A DNA stretch of 64,000 nt from Planoprotostelium fungivorum (lineage: Eukaryota > Evosea > Variosea > Cavosteliida > Cavosteliaceae): assembly GCA_003024175.1 (NCBI GenBank), contig MDYQ01000004.1, positions 62,001 through 126,000 on the forward strand, written 5' to 3'. Below are positions 1 through 12,307 of the stretch, in pieces. The stretch's first letter is position 1; the number at the start of each line of letters is the position of its first letter. The notes below the pieces were generated by a model that saw only the letters and a program-made list of their open reading frames with translations, did not search any database and had not been told where the DNA came from. A program made the translations under genes and the position numbers.

Positions 1-156
1 AAGAAGACCTCGTTCTCTTTCTTGTTGTTGGTGTTTCCGTTTGAACCTGCAATGGTTGAGTCATGATAATGGACAATGTCTGGCAGTCGACATATCTCAT
101 ATCGAAATCCTTGGAAACTGTCGGTACAGCCTCTTTGAGGCACGTATGGAGGGTCG

Positions 157-508
157 ATGGAAGATGATTCGTCACATACCGATTTCCTTCTCGTGGTGGG
201 CATTCTCGTGTCGTTCCTCAGCGCTTGTGGACTGTTCCTGAAGATGCAGAGGCGTCTGCGTTCTATAGGTGTGTGGGACTGCCGCGTGCCGCGTGGTGTG
301 GTCCGTCGGTTTTTGTGATCTGTCATCTCACTCTCCGGGTCGCCCGTTTCATGTACAAATTGCACGTAGACGGGCGAGTCTCGTAACTATTGGCGGTGGG
401 ATCTACAACCCCGATATCTCTTCATTTCGCGAAATGTCACGGGTAAGCCTGAAGACCCTCGATCACATGATCAAATCTCATGAGCTCCACTACATTTTAT
501 CCGCATAG
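157..508 (+). CDS. small single-pass membrane protein, unknown
   Basis: I do not recognise this protein. An ATG at 157 opens a short acidic stretch followed by a hydrophobic segment (DFLLVVGILVSFLSACGLFL) and a basic cluster (KMQRRLR), as in a single-pass membrane protein with a cytosolic positive flank. Reading on needs one intron, from about the GTGTGGG near 270 to the TAG near 380. The frame then gives RASLVTIGGGIYNPDI and ends at the TAG at 506-508, for roughly 80 residues in all. The splice join is inferred from frame only. The window begins just upstream, so further 5' exons cannot be excluded. It lies about 260 bp upstream of the rhomboid gene on the same strand. Confidence 0.4.
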
Positions 509-767
509 AAGAGGTCGTCCAGCTCTTACATCTGTCGATCTGTTTTTGTCGAGCCAAACAACTTGCATTTGTGTATTGAATTCAATTCATGATTAGTGTT
601 GAACCCGTAGGTTGAACAATGACAATCCTTGAGGAGGATGACTGTCAAGGCTCCATGTTCAATCGTTAGCTTCTAGTGAAGAGCTGATCGTGTCCACCTT
701 TTCTACAACGGAGAGTTCCTGCGATTCAATCAATCATCAATCATCTGGTGCGAGAGTGGATTGGAAG

Positions 768-2138
768 ATGCTGCGCCTTACACAGCGTGTATTCCCCGTA
801 TCATCCAATAGGGTGCTTCCAGTTCATAATGTTCTATCATACAATCCTACAATAAGAACCTTCTCCCTCCTGCGAAATCTGAGGAGACCATTCGATGACG
901 CTAAGAGAACCGTTTTATCACCCATCCAGTCAATGGGCAGACTCAGTGAGCGCCCTGATTGGAGTTCGTCTGATCATAATCAGCTCTCACACACATTCCA
1001 CGGAGGGAATATAGAACAACAGAACACCTCCCACCGACCGATAAACAGTGGCAAGCTTTGGGCGAAACAGTGATTCCATCAATCATTTCCCCTCTGATCA
1101 TCTACAGGCACCCATCTTACCTTTCGGTTTCCTCGGGTCCATCGTGTATCCCGCCCTCTTTCTGGGTGGCGTCGCCCTCGCTGTGATCTCTTGGGCTAAT
1201 TCAGAACGAGTCAAGGAGAAGAGAAAGAAGAAGGATCGCCTTGCAGAATACCGTGAGATCGAATGATGGAAGATGAAGGTGATGTGTTATAGTGGCACCG
1301 ATGGGCAGAGGAAACTTCTTGGAGGATACCACGAAGATGATCTTGTCCGTCTTCGGTATCAACTTTGTCTCCTTCTGGTTCTGGCAGGTCAGTTCTCATC
1401 TACATCGCCCATCCATCGTCACCATGCCATGATCCCTCAACGATGGTGCATGTGTCCCTCACCTCTAAATGTGATCACAGTCACCTCGATTTCGATACAT
1501 GATGCACAATCATTTCTCTTATGGCCCTCTCAATCCGAGCGTCATCTCTGGATTGTTCAGCAACATCTCACACAGGACATATCTCCATGCCCTCTTCAGC
1601 GTCCCTCTACTCATCAGTGCCTTCAATGACTTGAAGCAATACGTCTCGAAAGAACAGCTGTTAGCTTACTACATCGCCGGTGACTTTTTCCCGCCAAATA
1701 TGACCGTTCAAATTTCAAACAGGTGGCTCGATATCCAGCCTGGGCTCCCTCTTCTTTCGATTGATCGTGAGAGATTTCCCTCCCACTCTGGGTCCATCGG
1801 GTGCCATCTGTACCATGATGGCCGCAAGTGTCTATCTCAGCAACACTCTCTATGACTCGTGGTTCACGGTATTCATCGCCTTATCTGCCGTGGGATGTTT
1901 CGGTACGGCCACACGTTTGTTCCGATCGGGCTTCAACGTGAGTCGATGGTGTTCGTGATCATGACGATCGCGATGACGATCGTGATGACGATCGTGATGA
2001 TGAATGACTGAGAGACGACAGCACGCGGCACATCTGTCGGGAGCAGCCTTCGGATGGTACTATACACAATACCTCGTACAACGGCAGGCCGAAGAGCAGG
2101 CAGCCTCACCGAAGAAGGGACACCAACACAGGAGATAA
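768..2138 (+). CDS. PARL: mitochondrial rhomboid intramembrane protease (PARL/Pcp1-like)
   Basis: Intramembrane serine protease expected in the inner mitochondrial membrane; PARL/Pcp1 proteases cleave membrane-anchored mitochondrial proteins. The start at 768 opens a typical presequence (MLRLTQRVFPVSSNRV, rich in Arg and Ser, no acids). Next come a first TM segment (FGFLGSIVYPALFLGGVALA), the exon MGRGNFLEDTTKMILSVFG, and a core exon with SHRTYLHALFSVPLLISAF. The catalytic Ser motif is GPSGAICTMMA (usual GASG) and the catalytic His motif is HAAHLSGAAFGWYY. The C-terminus is basic and ends at 2136-2138. The catalytic dyad is therefore complete. About six exons are separated by short introns; the last intron carries a 12-bp tandem repeat. 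The gene converges on the LRR gene with only 12 bp between the stop codons. Confidence 0.9.
1961..1996 (+). repeat. 12-bp tandem repeat in a PARL intron
   Basis: Three direct copies of ATGACGATCGYG lie inside the short intron that separates the TM exon from the catalytic-His exon of the rhomboid gene. Each unit contains the self-complementary CGATCG. Confidence 0.8.
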
Positions 2139-2150
2139 AGGAATAGACTT

Positions 2151-5100
2151 CTATTGATACTGCACTCGATAAGCTGGCACCAGCCGCTGATGATTGAGAA
2201 AGACATAGAGTAACTCGGCCTTGGTTGGCCTCTTCTTCTCTCCTCTTCCATAGTTACCATTCACTGGAAACTCAATGCAGTCGAATCCCTTGAGAGATTT
2301 TGTCTTCTCCACCTTTCGTCGTCAGTCGTTGTAGATGAATAGGATGTCGTTGTAGATGAATAGAATGTCGTTGTAGATGTACCTGGCTCCACAGGATGGA
2401 GCGGTTCTGCTTGCAGACGACCAAGAGGACATCTTTCGTTCTGGATTGGACGTTGGATAAGCTGGAGGGGGGCCAGAAGACTCGAGAGAAGGCTTTCGTG
2501 GCGACTAAAGAGCTACCGACGAGGAGGTGTCCTACGAGTTGAGATGAGATGATGGATGAGAGGGAGAAGCAGATGATGATGAGAGATGGGAGATGATGAC
2601 GGACCTAGATCGTGATTCAACTCGGGTCGGGTGGTTGTAGATGTCTTCGGGTGTCTCCTGATGGTTTCATAGTATTGGAACCCTTCCTCGGCCACCTGAC
2701 GTCCGTCAGCGTTGTAGACGAGACCAACGGTGCTCACTCGATCCAAAGTCTTGCTCTGAAGTGTCGGATTACCATGGTAACAGAAGTGATACATGATCTT
2801 GACATCTTCACTGTTCGACCCATCCATCTGATGCATCAGCGTGTCGTATGAAGAGTGGTTGTACACTTTGGTCACTCGTATGATGTTCAATCTGAAGTTT
2901 GTTATTCATCTGTTGTGTTGTGGTGATGATCGATGATATGATGATCGATGATGTGATGATAGATGATGTGATGATCACCTGGGATCTTCTTTTCTCATGA
3001 GTTTCTGAATGGCCTCATATTCTGGTGACTCTCGATTCAGCTCCTTCTGTATCGTCACCTCCGCCTGTCCTCTCAAAAGAGGAGCCGGCGGCACTCTGGC
3101 CCATCTGCACAAGATGGTCCTCAGCATGAATTCATCTTCTGGAACGTGAATGACCGAATCCTTCTTCCCTCTCTCCGATTTCTGTCTCGTTGTAGACGAA
3201 TGGTGGTTCTCAAAGTGCTTCGCACGTTGATCGGAGATGAGGGAGCTGTAGAGACGACTACCCAGCTGATGGAGTGTCACGTTGTAGATGGATGAAAGTC
3301 AACACTCACTCGATTACTGACCCAGGTAAATTCGCTCGTCTGACTGTCGTATTCTGAATCGGAGGCCGGATCATTTTCATACAAATTTCTCCCTATTTTC
3401 CGTGAGATTTCCACGAAAATGTACCGTACTCACCATAGCCCAGATCAGAGTCGAATTCTTCTTCTGTCTCATCTACAACGACTTCGGTTCTCTTCGGTTC
3501 CACGAATTTCTTGGGAGGTAATGCATTCACCCCGGCACTCCTCGTTGTAGATTGATTTGTAGATGGTGCTTTCAGCTCGGTCTGGGTGCTGCGAGTGAAA
3601 CTCCTGTGGGCCGTCGTGTCTCTCGCGTCGATTTCTTCATCTACAACGGTGGGGGCACGCTTCGTGGATCGTGTGGAGGATTGGAACTTTTGAGACGAAG
3701 TTGGGCCTTGGCTCGTTGTAGATGGATATGAGTTGGGTATGCTGGATCCTTCTTGAGAATCTACCACCGTCACTCGAGTCGAAAATATCTCGAAAATTCA
3801 CCGGAAAAATCTTGGTCCAAACTGATCTCCAGAGGTACGTGAGGCACTCTGAATTGCGTCAATTTCTCGTTGTATTTTAAATAGAAATTGAAAGATTTAA
3901 ATCATCACCTGAAAGAACGATCTGACTGAAGAGATTGTCTCTGTGCACCTGGATGACTCGCACGATCTTCGTGTGAAGTTCTCATCATGGGATCAACCCA
4001 CGACACGTCATCACTCGTGTCGACAGCTCTGTCGACAGTCTGACGTTTCGTCGAGTTTTCTTCGGATCTGTACAAGGTTCTGACGGGTGCAGAATATCGA
4101 TACGGTGTCTCTTCGTAACGCGTTCGGGGCATCTATTCGAGAGATGAGTTTACGTTCCCTCGATCGTCTCGTTGTAGATGGACTCACCGTCTGGCTGGCA
4201 GATTGCCCATTCGTATCGAAATCTCCATCGAAAACGGGTGGAAGTTTCACGGAAGATGTCCTTTGATTTTTCCTGGAAGATGTAGAGGGTGGTGCGGGGG
4301 TCACGAACTGAAAGTTTTCGTCTCGTTGTAGATAGGAATCACGATGTGTTGGATGAGAAGTTTGATACGGTGTATCCATCACGGGAGCCGGAAGTGATAC
4401 CCTCTTCGATGAATTCTACGCGAAATTTAACCACGAAATCTCCTCACTCTCGCTCACCGTCTGAGATGATGGTGGCTGGGCGGGCGTCGAATAATAGCTC
4501 GTTGTAGATGATCGATCGTATGCGATATTCGTAGAATTGAGTGGATGGACCTTGCTGTCGTCTACGTAACTAGGGGAGAACATCTCGTTCGTTTGTAGAT
4601 CAGCCCTGGGCAGTGAGATCCTCCGGCCAGATTCACTGAAATTCCGTTGAGATCTCCTTCTGTCATCTACAGCGTTGTAGATGGGTGTCTCTTGTGTGGG
4701 GAGAGAAGGATAAGATGAGGTCTTGACGGGAGCGGGTGTGCTGGTGATCTTACGGGGGTAGAGTTGATCTACAATCGTTTGTGTCTCTGAATGTATGTCC
4801 CTCGTGTGTTCTTTCCTGGAAAATTCGTCCGTCACGTTGGAATGGTTCGCCGAACGATCGAGTGTTCCTGTTGTAGATGAGAAGGATATTCTATTTATAG
4901 GAGATATCGATGGAAGAGGAGGTGACTCACTGTCTGTTCTCCTGCTCGTCTCCGCTGCGTCTGTCAGGTGTGCCGCGAATTGGAATAATCCCATATTTCC
5001 ACTGTCGTCACCATCTACAACCTGCCCGAGCGGTTCACCCTGCTCGTTCGACTGAAAGGATCAGGAAATGTCTCTGAAAATTCTCTTCACCTGTTGTAGA

Positions 5101-8099
5101 TGGAATCGAATGGCGGGAATCATTTCCTCTTCGTCTTCCGAAAAATTTCCGTTCGTTGGCTCCTCTCTCACCTTCTGTGGTATGTACCTGGGTGTTCCAC
5201 CTACTCTTCCGTCAATTTTCTTCGAAATTTCTTAGGATTCTCACCGTTGCGTCGGGTGATCACCGGCTCTTCGTCCTCGGATGACGAAATTTCGGCGATA
5301 ATTCGTGGTGTACTGTTACGTACAGGTACGCTCGCTTCCTCTTCACTATCCGAAGACACTTCTAGAGAGGAAGGGTCTTGTATGATGTGCTCCTTCTTCC
5401 TTCAACATTCGAAATTCAAATCTCCCGCCTCACCTGGAACTCCCTCGCCGAGAAAGAGACAGACTTTTGCTTTCCACTTCGCGTGAGAGTTTCATTGTTA
5501 CCTTGTTCTTCTCTATTCCAATGATCATCTTCCTTCTCTTCCACAGGTTCTTCGGCTCGTTGTAGATGAACGGGCTGGGTCGATGTCGTGGCAGGTGGAT
5601 ACGACGTCTCTTCTTCTCCTTCGGCGAGGTGAGATGTCGCATGAGATATCATGATGACGTACCTTCGATCTCACTCTTTAGCCAGGCGAGTTCTTCTTCC
5701 ATAGTGTTGAACTTCACTTCTTCTACTTGAAAATTTTTGTCGTCGAGGAGTTGTTCGTCGGTGAAATTCAGACGAGTTTTCTGCGGATTTTCCTTTGGCT
5801 CTTCTCTCTTGGGTGGTGATCGGATGATCGGAGGTGACATCTCCGTTTTCTGGGAATTTCCCTGAAAGATTCTAGGAGATTTCTGAGAATTTTCTTGGAC
5901 TCTTCTGGGTGATGTGTTCTGTGTGTTTTCCTGGATAGTTCTGGGAGATTTCTGAGAAATTTCTTGACCCATTCTGGATGATCGAGGTGATTTTTCTTCG
6001 ACTTTTCTGGGTGAACCCCTCTGTGTCATCTCTTGTGTGGGATTCCTGGGAGATTTCTGTGAAAATTCCTGAACCTCTCTGGGTGATCGGTGCGAAATCT
6101 CTTGGAAAACTCGTGGAGACTGGATCGATCGAGACTGGGGTGCGTAATTGTTTTCCCTGAATCCCGTCACGTGACCTCTGGGCGTTCTGCCACCAGCTTC
6201 TACAGAAATGTCAGAGAAATCCCGATGCATTTTCACACTCACCGGCGTCGCTCAATTCCAACGAACTGATGTCACCATCTAGATCTGTCATCCATACGTC
6301 AATTCCATGTCACACGTCACACTCTCACCTTCGTCTGTCAGTTCTTTGTATCTCATCGATCTCTCCACGAAATCCACGGGATCATCAGACAGTTGTAGAT
6401 CGTCATCGTAACCTCGTTCTTCTTCACTCGTCTCCTCCACTTCATCTTCCCCTGCACTCTGTACCATCCAGATCAACAAGAGAAGATCAGTCAAATGGTC
6501 ACCTGCTGTGATACGCCTCTTCTCTCTTCCGAGTTGATTTGGATTTGATCCAATATCAGCAGAGAGCTCTCCAATTTGGAAGCGATTACGTCACGGTACG
6601 TCGCTCTCTTCTGTCACAATCTCATCAGAAAAATACAGACGTAGACATCGTGAGAGGTACAGACCTTGTGTGGAATTCTGTTCTTCTTCTTCAAGTAAAA
6701 GTGAGCTTCGTCATAGGCATTCAGATCGGTGTATTTGGTTGCCATGGAGAACTCTTCTGGTTGATCAGGGTACAGATTGTACGTCAGGGGATTCGATCTC
6801 AGATCTAACGTTTGTAGATCCGACAGAGAGGACAATTGTTCCGCGATGTGCTCTACATCTCCATCTACAACGCGATCAGTCCGAAAATCTCATCGAAATC
6901 CCACCGATCTCGTTCTTGGCCAAGAGTAAAACTCGCAGACATTTAAACTGTTCGATGTTTCTCAACGAATCGATCTTATTGTCTGTGAGGTTCAAGATGA
7001 TGAGATGACGTCCCAAATGTGTCCCAATCGATCCGTGAATGGAGCTGACCTCGTTGGATGCGAGGGACAAACTTTCCAATGCGGTACAATTGCGAAACGG
7101 TGATAGACTTGAGATGCGATTTTCTACGGAATGTCAAGGAAAACTCGAGTAGAACTCGTCACCTGTCAGATCGATGATTCTCAAGGTCTCAGACTCGATG
7201 GTGAATCGAGAGGAACTAGAGGGGTGAGTCGTGATGATGCACCTCTTCGACCCACTCGGTTGCGATGATGTTGCTTCTTGCGGATAACTTTGTCAGGGAG
7301 GCCAAGTGATCGAATTCCTCCAAGGTACTCAATCTGAAGACGATGCGATCAGTGATCGACCATGTCGGCATCATCATCTCACCGGTTGATGTCCAAGGAG
7401 AGTGTCTTGAGTTGTGGACAGAGTTTGATCAAGGTCTTCACTGAATGGTATTTCCTGAGATCGTTGTTGGATAAATCCAAGAGGGTCAGTTGTGGCAGTT
7501 GACCTCCCACGAAAATGCTGTGGATGCGATTGTGATCCAGATGCAGCTCTCTGATGTGAGTCATCCATTCTATGTTCTTGACGATACGAATGTCATTGTG
7601 AGAGAGACGAACGATCTGGTACGAATTCGACTCGGTTTCGTCCTGATTTCAAATCAGATGATCGAAATCAAGTGAATGACATCCATTCGATAGAGATGTG
7701 AGGCGCGAGGAAACGAATCGTTTGAAGATGTGAGTTAGAGAGGTGCCAATGTATGATTTTCGATCGCTCACCTCTGGTCGAGCTGGAATGTCTTCTAAAT
7801 CCCCTTGAGACTGATCCCACGTTCTATGCACTTTCTTCTCTTCCTTCTCGATGCCCAATGTGGCTCGCATCACATCATCTGCCCTTTGCTCCATCTCCTG
7901 TGAAAAATAGCGATGAGATGGCACTGTGTTCTGTCTACGATCGTAAGGGAGCTAGACAACGTTGCATCGGCTGACCGTTGGAAGATGCCTGCGATGTTTT
8001 CTCCCGCCCAATTTGAATCCATTCCATCTACAAACATTTTCAATTACCAACTTTTTCGTCCAAATTCTTCAGGCGCAAATTGATCCACGTGTACCTCAT
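2151..8099 (-). CDS. leucine-rich-repeat protein with long disordered tail
   Basis: Large protein of roughly 1,500 residues in many small exons. The start at 8099 (MRYTWINLRLKNLDEK) joins in frame to an acidic/basic exon (EMEQRADDVMRATLG) and then to leucine-rich repeats between about 7.6 and 6.6 kb (IRELHLDHNRIHSI; LTLLDLSNNDLRKY; LIILNLTDNKIDSL; LQTLDLRSNPLTYN). After the LRR block come over 2 kb of Ser/Thr/Pro/Arg-rich, low-complexity sequence with repeated SPR-type motifs. A folded-looking C-terminus follows (LNIIRVTKVYNHSS; TVGLVYNADGRQVAEEGF; KRPTKAELLYVFLNHQR), ending at 2151. The intron at about 2890-2980 joins KEDPR to LNIIRV in frame, so I treat everything as one gene. LRR proteins of this layout often act as cytoskeletal or centrosomal scaffolds, but I cannot name the family. 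Many exons and introns carry the GTTGTAGAT motif. Confidence 0.78.
2313..2382 (-). repeat. intron made of three tandem copies of the ATCTACAAC motif
   Basis: This 70-nt intron of the LRR gene runs from GTACATCTACAACG to GACGAAAG on the minus strand. It holds three direct copies of a roughly 21-nt unit, ATCTACAACGACAT followed by YCTATTC. The flanking exons join in frame (ILWSQ / VEKTKSLKGF). The same core motif is scattered singly through the rest of the window. Confidence 0.85.
5650..6180 (-). repeat. coding repeat: SPR / QEISQK motifs in the LRR protein tail
   Basis: Within the disordered part of the LRR protein, short degenerate units of about 11 to 14 residues follow one another: SPREVQEFSQK, SPRNPTQEMTQR, SPRKVEEK, SSRMGQEISQK, SPRTIQENTQN, SPRRVQENSQK, SPRIFQGNSQK. 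At least seven units are visible. S-P-R sites are typical targets of proline-directed kinases; that use here is inference. Confidence 0.75.
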
Positions 8100-8402
8100 G
8101 ATCATTCCAAGCGAGTCTGCCGAAGAATCGGAGACGCGTTCAGAAGAGCACAAACAAAGGTTAAGCCCATTACCATAGGCTAGTGGAATGTCAGTGTCAT
8201 AACTTGCGCCTTAGGAGAATAAAAAAGGCGACGGTGGAGCATTGCTAGACGAATGAAACCCCACAACCGATTTTTCAATTCTGTTGAAATTTTGCAGCAC
8301 GAAAGAGGAGCAACTGGACGTCTGTAGTTTGGTTTGAAGTTCTCTACAAGGCACGAGGAGACACTTGAGACGTCTGTGAGAGGTGCAGAGTTAGGTCTTA
8401 GC

Positions 8403-9595
8403 ATGGACTCGAGTTACTATAGAGGCAATGTGTACTCACAACCGGAGTACGACTCGATGAAGAAGATAGTAACACTCGCCAATGCCTTTCAGGGGGAGGA
8501 GGTGATTTTACTCGATCTTTAGGACCCCATATGGATCAGCTTCCATGCTGAAACATCCTCTTAGTTTTTCGATTTCAAAGAAGAATTACCGCAAGCGAAG
8601 CGTATGAAAGTCCCCGTTGGTTTCGAGGCAATGCAACAGGCAACATGTACATATCCATCTTCGGAGGAGCCATCTTACTCACTTTTTCATACCGACGTTT
8701 CAGACTCCATCTTCTTAGAGTCCCTTCATGATGTAGATTGGGATGCTGCTCTGACTGCGGCCATTTTTCAAGATCAAAACCCAGACGGTTGGATGATTCA
8801 CTACGAAAGACTTCGCAAGTCGGTCTCTTGTGGAGAGAGACTTTCTTTCGAGGATGCCCAATGGCTGTCGAAACAGCTAGATGAGAGTCGGGGGGACAAA
8901 TTGACACCAGAACGGTGAGGATGATCTGCCACGATGGAATTCCAACGCTCACATTGTCTCTCAGATCTGAGTTACTGCGACAAACCATCGAAGCCATGAC
9001 ACAGAACACGAAGGTCGATCCCTTCGCACCATTGGAGTTTCAAGACATCTGCATCCCCAATCCTCTCTTCTCCAGCAGCAGCGACCCATCATCTCCGATG
9101 AGCGTATCATTCCTCCCATTGAAAGAACCCACGCCCACCATCCCTCAACATCCACCATCTCAACCGACTCCATGTTACTCACAACCTCAATCTACAACAA
9201 CTACCACCCGAAAGAGGAGAGCATCAGAGTCCGACGGAGATGGTGCCCCCAGGCATGCCTTAAAGAGGAACCAACTGGCATCATGGATGTGCACTCAACG
9301 TCAAGACAAAAAGTCTGGCGAGCTTCCTGAATACAGGATCAAATTGCTGGACCTGCTCGACTTTGCATGGACCAAGCATCATAAGAAGAGACAAGGAAGA
9401 GACGATGAGATGATGGATCAAGAGCTGAGGAGATCAGAGAGGACGGTATTGAACTCCCCCGAGGTGCTCAGCTTCACTGGAAGGGCGAAGAAGAACCACG
9501 ACCTTTGGATGGTCAGGTTCCATGAGTTGGTCAAATTTAAAGAGAAGAACGGACACCTCAAAGTACCGACTCACATTCCCGATGTAACAGAATAG
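8403..9595 (+). CDS. helicase-associated (HA) domain protein
   Basis: The protein has about 340 residues in three exons. The start at 8403 gives MDSSYYRGNVYSQPEYDSM. An intron from about 8502 to 8565 joins QGEE to FFDFKEELPQAKR in phase, and a 48-nt intron (about 8917-8964) joins LTPER to RSELLRQTIEAM. The middle is Ser/Pro/Gln-rich with a basic, NLS-like patch (TRKRRAS). The C-terminal half has two units of the helicase-associated fold: LASWMCTQRQDKKSGELPEY with a trailing W, and WMVRFHELVKFKEKNGHLKVP, which matches the W...F..L..F....GH..VP pattern. HA domains are small helical, probably nucleic-acid-binding modules. No helicase core is present, so this is a stand-alone HA protein, perhaps a DNA-binding regulator. 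It ends at 9595. Confidence 0.8.
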
Positions 9596-9900
9596 ACGAT
9601 GTATATATGAACACCTTCGTCTTGTATGTCGTGTGTGATATGACTTCAGTGTGAAACGGTGATAATCGCGAGAAATCTACTTTTATTTCTTTTAGCCGAT
9701 CGATCGATCACATCATCGATGAACGACGGGTGATTGTCTCTTTCGAATCACATTTGATCCCTCTCTGATTGATATCAGAACTCCATACACACCACCACAG
9801 CCGAGGTTCGATCTCGATGCGGAGATCCCAAAGAGGCGTCATATTGCCAGTGAAACTGTCGATGTGAGCGTAAAACGTGATCTATAAGAATATCGGATTG

Positions 9901-10755
9901 ATGATCGTAAAGGTCTGCAGTTATTGTCGTCGTACGCCCGAAGAAGGCACACCCTTTCTCAAATGCGCCAGATGTCTCTTGTCTTCTTATTGTTCGAAAC
10001 AGTGCCAGGTGAATCATTGATCTTTTGCGGTGAGTCTGATCACACTGATAATGAAAGCGAGATGATTGGCCAGAGCATAAATCCCTATGCACAGTGAGGG
10101 AAGCGGGAGCGAAAGCGAAGGAGGATCAGAAGCTAACTGGGAAGAAGATCGGTAGAGGAGGACATCATCGATCGAGTGACTGAACGACGATAGGCAAACC
10201 ATTCATCTTCCCGGAATTAGTGGATCGATGGTTTCGATCCAATCTCGACGCCATAGAATATGCAGTGAGAGCATCACATCCTCATATCACCATTCCATCA
10301 CATGATTGAACTCGAACACAGGTTATCCACGCGCTACGATTATTCTTAGGCTTAGAGGAAGTGTCTGATCTGAAGACACACATCGTTGTCTTCTCATTAG
10401 ACATGAAATCGAATTCTCCGCAAGCCAGCGACGTCTATGTCTTCAGCAACGATGAGTTCTTACAAGGAAAAGACCCTTCTCTTCTTCAAGCAAGAACACA
10501 AGCTGCCGAGAGAGGTGATGAATGTGCAATGTTCAAGATTGACTCGAAAAAGGACAAGCTTGGTTGCTGTTTGTTGATGCAGATGAACCGATGACTCAAG
10601 TGCTGCACATCTTGGAGATCGGTGAGACGATGGATCACATCTGAGGCTGATGTGATGTCACAGATGAAGAGAAGGTAGCACAATATCAGAGCGGAAAGAG
10701 AGTGCGCCATCCCAGATGGTTGCAAGTGTTTGAAGCGGCCGTAAATAAAAATTAA
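9901..10755 (+). CDS. MYND zinc-finger protein
   Basis: The start at 9901 opens directly into a MYND finger: VCSYCRRTPEEGTPFLKCAR then YCSKQCQ / RDDWPEHKSLC, with the junction at an intron. All expected Cys and His positions (C-x2-C ... C-x2-C ... YCS..CQ...W..HK..C) are present. The rest, about 160 residues, is spread over small exons: KPFIFPELVDRWFRSNLDAI, VIHALRLFLGLEEVSDLK, GQAWLLFVDADEPMTQVLHI, and a C-terminal VAQYQSGKRVRHPRWLQVF, ending at 10755. I followed four further intron joins by phase. The part after the finger resembles the helical segment found after MYND fingers in many fungal and amoebal proteins, but no catalytic domain (such as SET) is present. A protein-interaction role is likely; the partner is unknown. 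Confidence 0.82.
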
Positions 10756-10816
10756 ATCCTTTTCGTAACAGTTATTATTCATCCATGACACGATAAACGC
10801 TCTACATAAAATGTCT

Positions 10817-12307
10817 TTATACAATGTCTAAACCATCGCTGGCAGCTGATGAAATGGAGTTGTTGCGGTTCGTGTTCGTGTTGGGCTTCTCCTTCGTTTC
10901 TTCTTCATCGATCGGTTTCTTGCAGAAAGGACAGACTTTGTTCTGTTGAAGCCACTGATGAAGATGAGTACCCTCCTCTTCTGCGGATCTCACCTTCATG
11001 ACACATTCACTGTGGAAGTGGTGCTTGCATCTCAAGAAACGAATCTCTTCTCCCGCCTCATAGTCTCCCAGACAAATCGCGCAGCTGATGCCACATCAGA
11101 TCACATCATCTTGTTCATCATCACCTCGCATCTTCCTTCTTGATGGTGTATGCGCTCATGGATGTCAACGTGTTCTCGTCTACGGGCTGATATTTGATGG
11201 TCTCTGTTACCTTCTTGATCTGCCTCTTCGTTGCCTTCTTAAGTGTGACTCCGTTTCTTGTCAACCACCCGGGGCAGAAACAATAGACGACCAAACCGAC
11301 AGGGAGAGAACAGCAGCAGACCAAGATGGGGATAGAGAAGGCGAGCAGATGGACGACTGATATCGAGAAGGAGACGTAGAAGGGATAGCCCAATTGGCTC
11401 GACTGGATGGATGAGTTCGTGATGTTGGATGGACGATGATATGGAGATGTGAAGGTGTGGACTCACGCATGGGCGTGCTTCGAATATCCAGATGATGCTC
11501 ATGAGCGACCATAGAAGCCATAACAAGTTAGAAAATCGACCGACGATGTAGAGATACATGATACTCTTCAGACGTCTCTCGGTGATGACTTCTGTGTCTG
11601 ATCTAGGAAGTTGAAACTGTTTTGTATGAGATGATTGTTGAATCATGTATCTTGATACCTGAAGGATGGTGTTCGTGATCAAGATGGCAACTTGTATGAG
11701 AAGCTGAACCATCATTCTGTGCATCATCCTCTGTCCTCTCGCAGAGCAGTCTAATCTCTCGACGAATTCTGGTGGGGGTGGTGGTCCTGTGATGTGTCAG
11801 TCGACTCGAAGAGGTGGTATAGAGCTCACCATTACCATCACCCTCGTGTCCGTGGTGTTCTTCTCTTGGAATGTTCTCGTGTGAACCCACTATCAGAGCG
11901 GAAATGAGCAGAATGTTGGTGAGGATGAACCAAACAAACTTCCAAAATATACTTCTCCTCCATATCGGTGCCTGTCTGTGCGTCTGTAAGATCCTGGGCA
12001 GCCCTGACCCGCTCGAGACCATCGACTCTAATGTATAGATGCGGTTGCCATTTGCATCACGCCCTGCAGTTCCATCTGTGTATTCAGTGTTGTTGTTCGA
12101 CGGCTCCTCGGGCTAATCATGTCAGGCTACCATTGTCAACAGACGCAGAAGACACACCTGCGGCGTCTCGGGCGCAGGAGAAGGTTCTGTGACCCTTGAA
12201 TCGCCGCGTTGTGTCTCATCTATCACAACATCTACGGTGGCAGGCGTTTCGTTCTCACTGTCCATGAGGGGTGCCGACTCCTCTGCGTGTGGTTCTTGTG
12301 AAGACAT
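10817..12307 (-). CDS. multi-TM RING-H2 E3 ubiquitin ligase
   Basis: Membrane-bound E3 ligase. The N-terminus from 12307 is acidic and disordered (MSSQEPHAEESAPLMDSENE). Four hydrophobic segments follow: FWKFVWFILTNILLISALIV; LLIQVAILITNTIL; FSNLLWLLWSLMSIIWIF; and SVVHLLAFSIPILVCCCSLP. A cytosolic C3H2C3 RING finger comes next (CAICLGDYEAGEEI, RCKHHFHSECVMK, CPFC), interrupted by an intron before WLQQNKVCPFC. The tail is Asn/Ser-rich and ends at 10817. The order of four TM segments, a CCC-containing last TM and a C-terminal RING-H2 recalls the plant At1g12760-type RING E3 family. All eight zinc ligands are visible. The sequence does not reveal the membrane or the substrate. Confidence 0.85.

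Noticed and set aside
157-508. The first gene as part of a NIPA-type magnesium transporter
   Set aside because: Only one TM segment is present and the following exon does not continue with the family's conserved helices.
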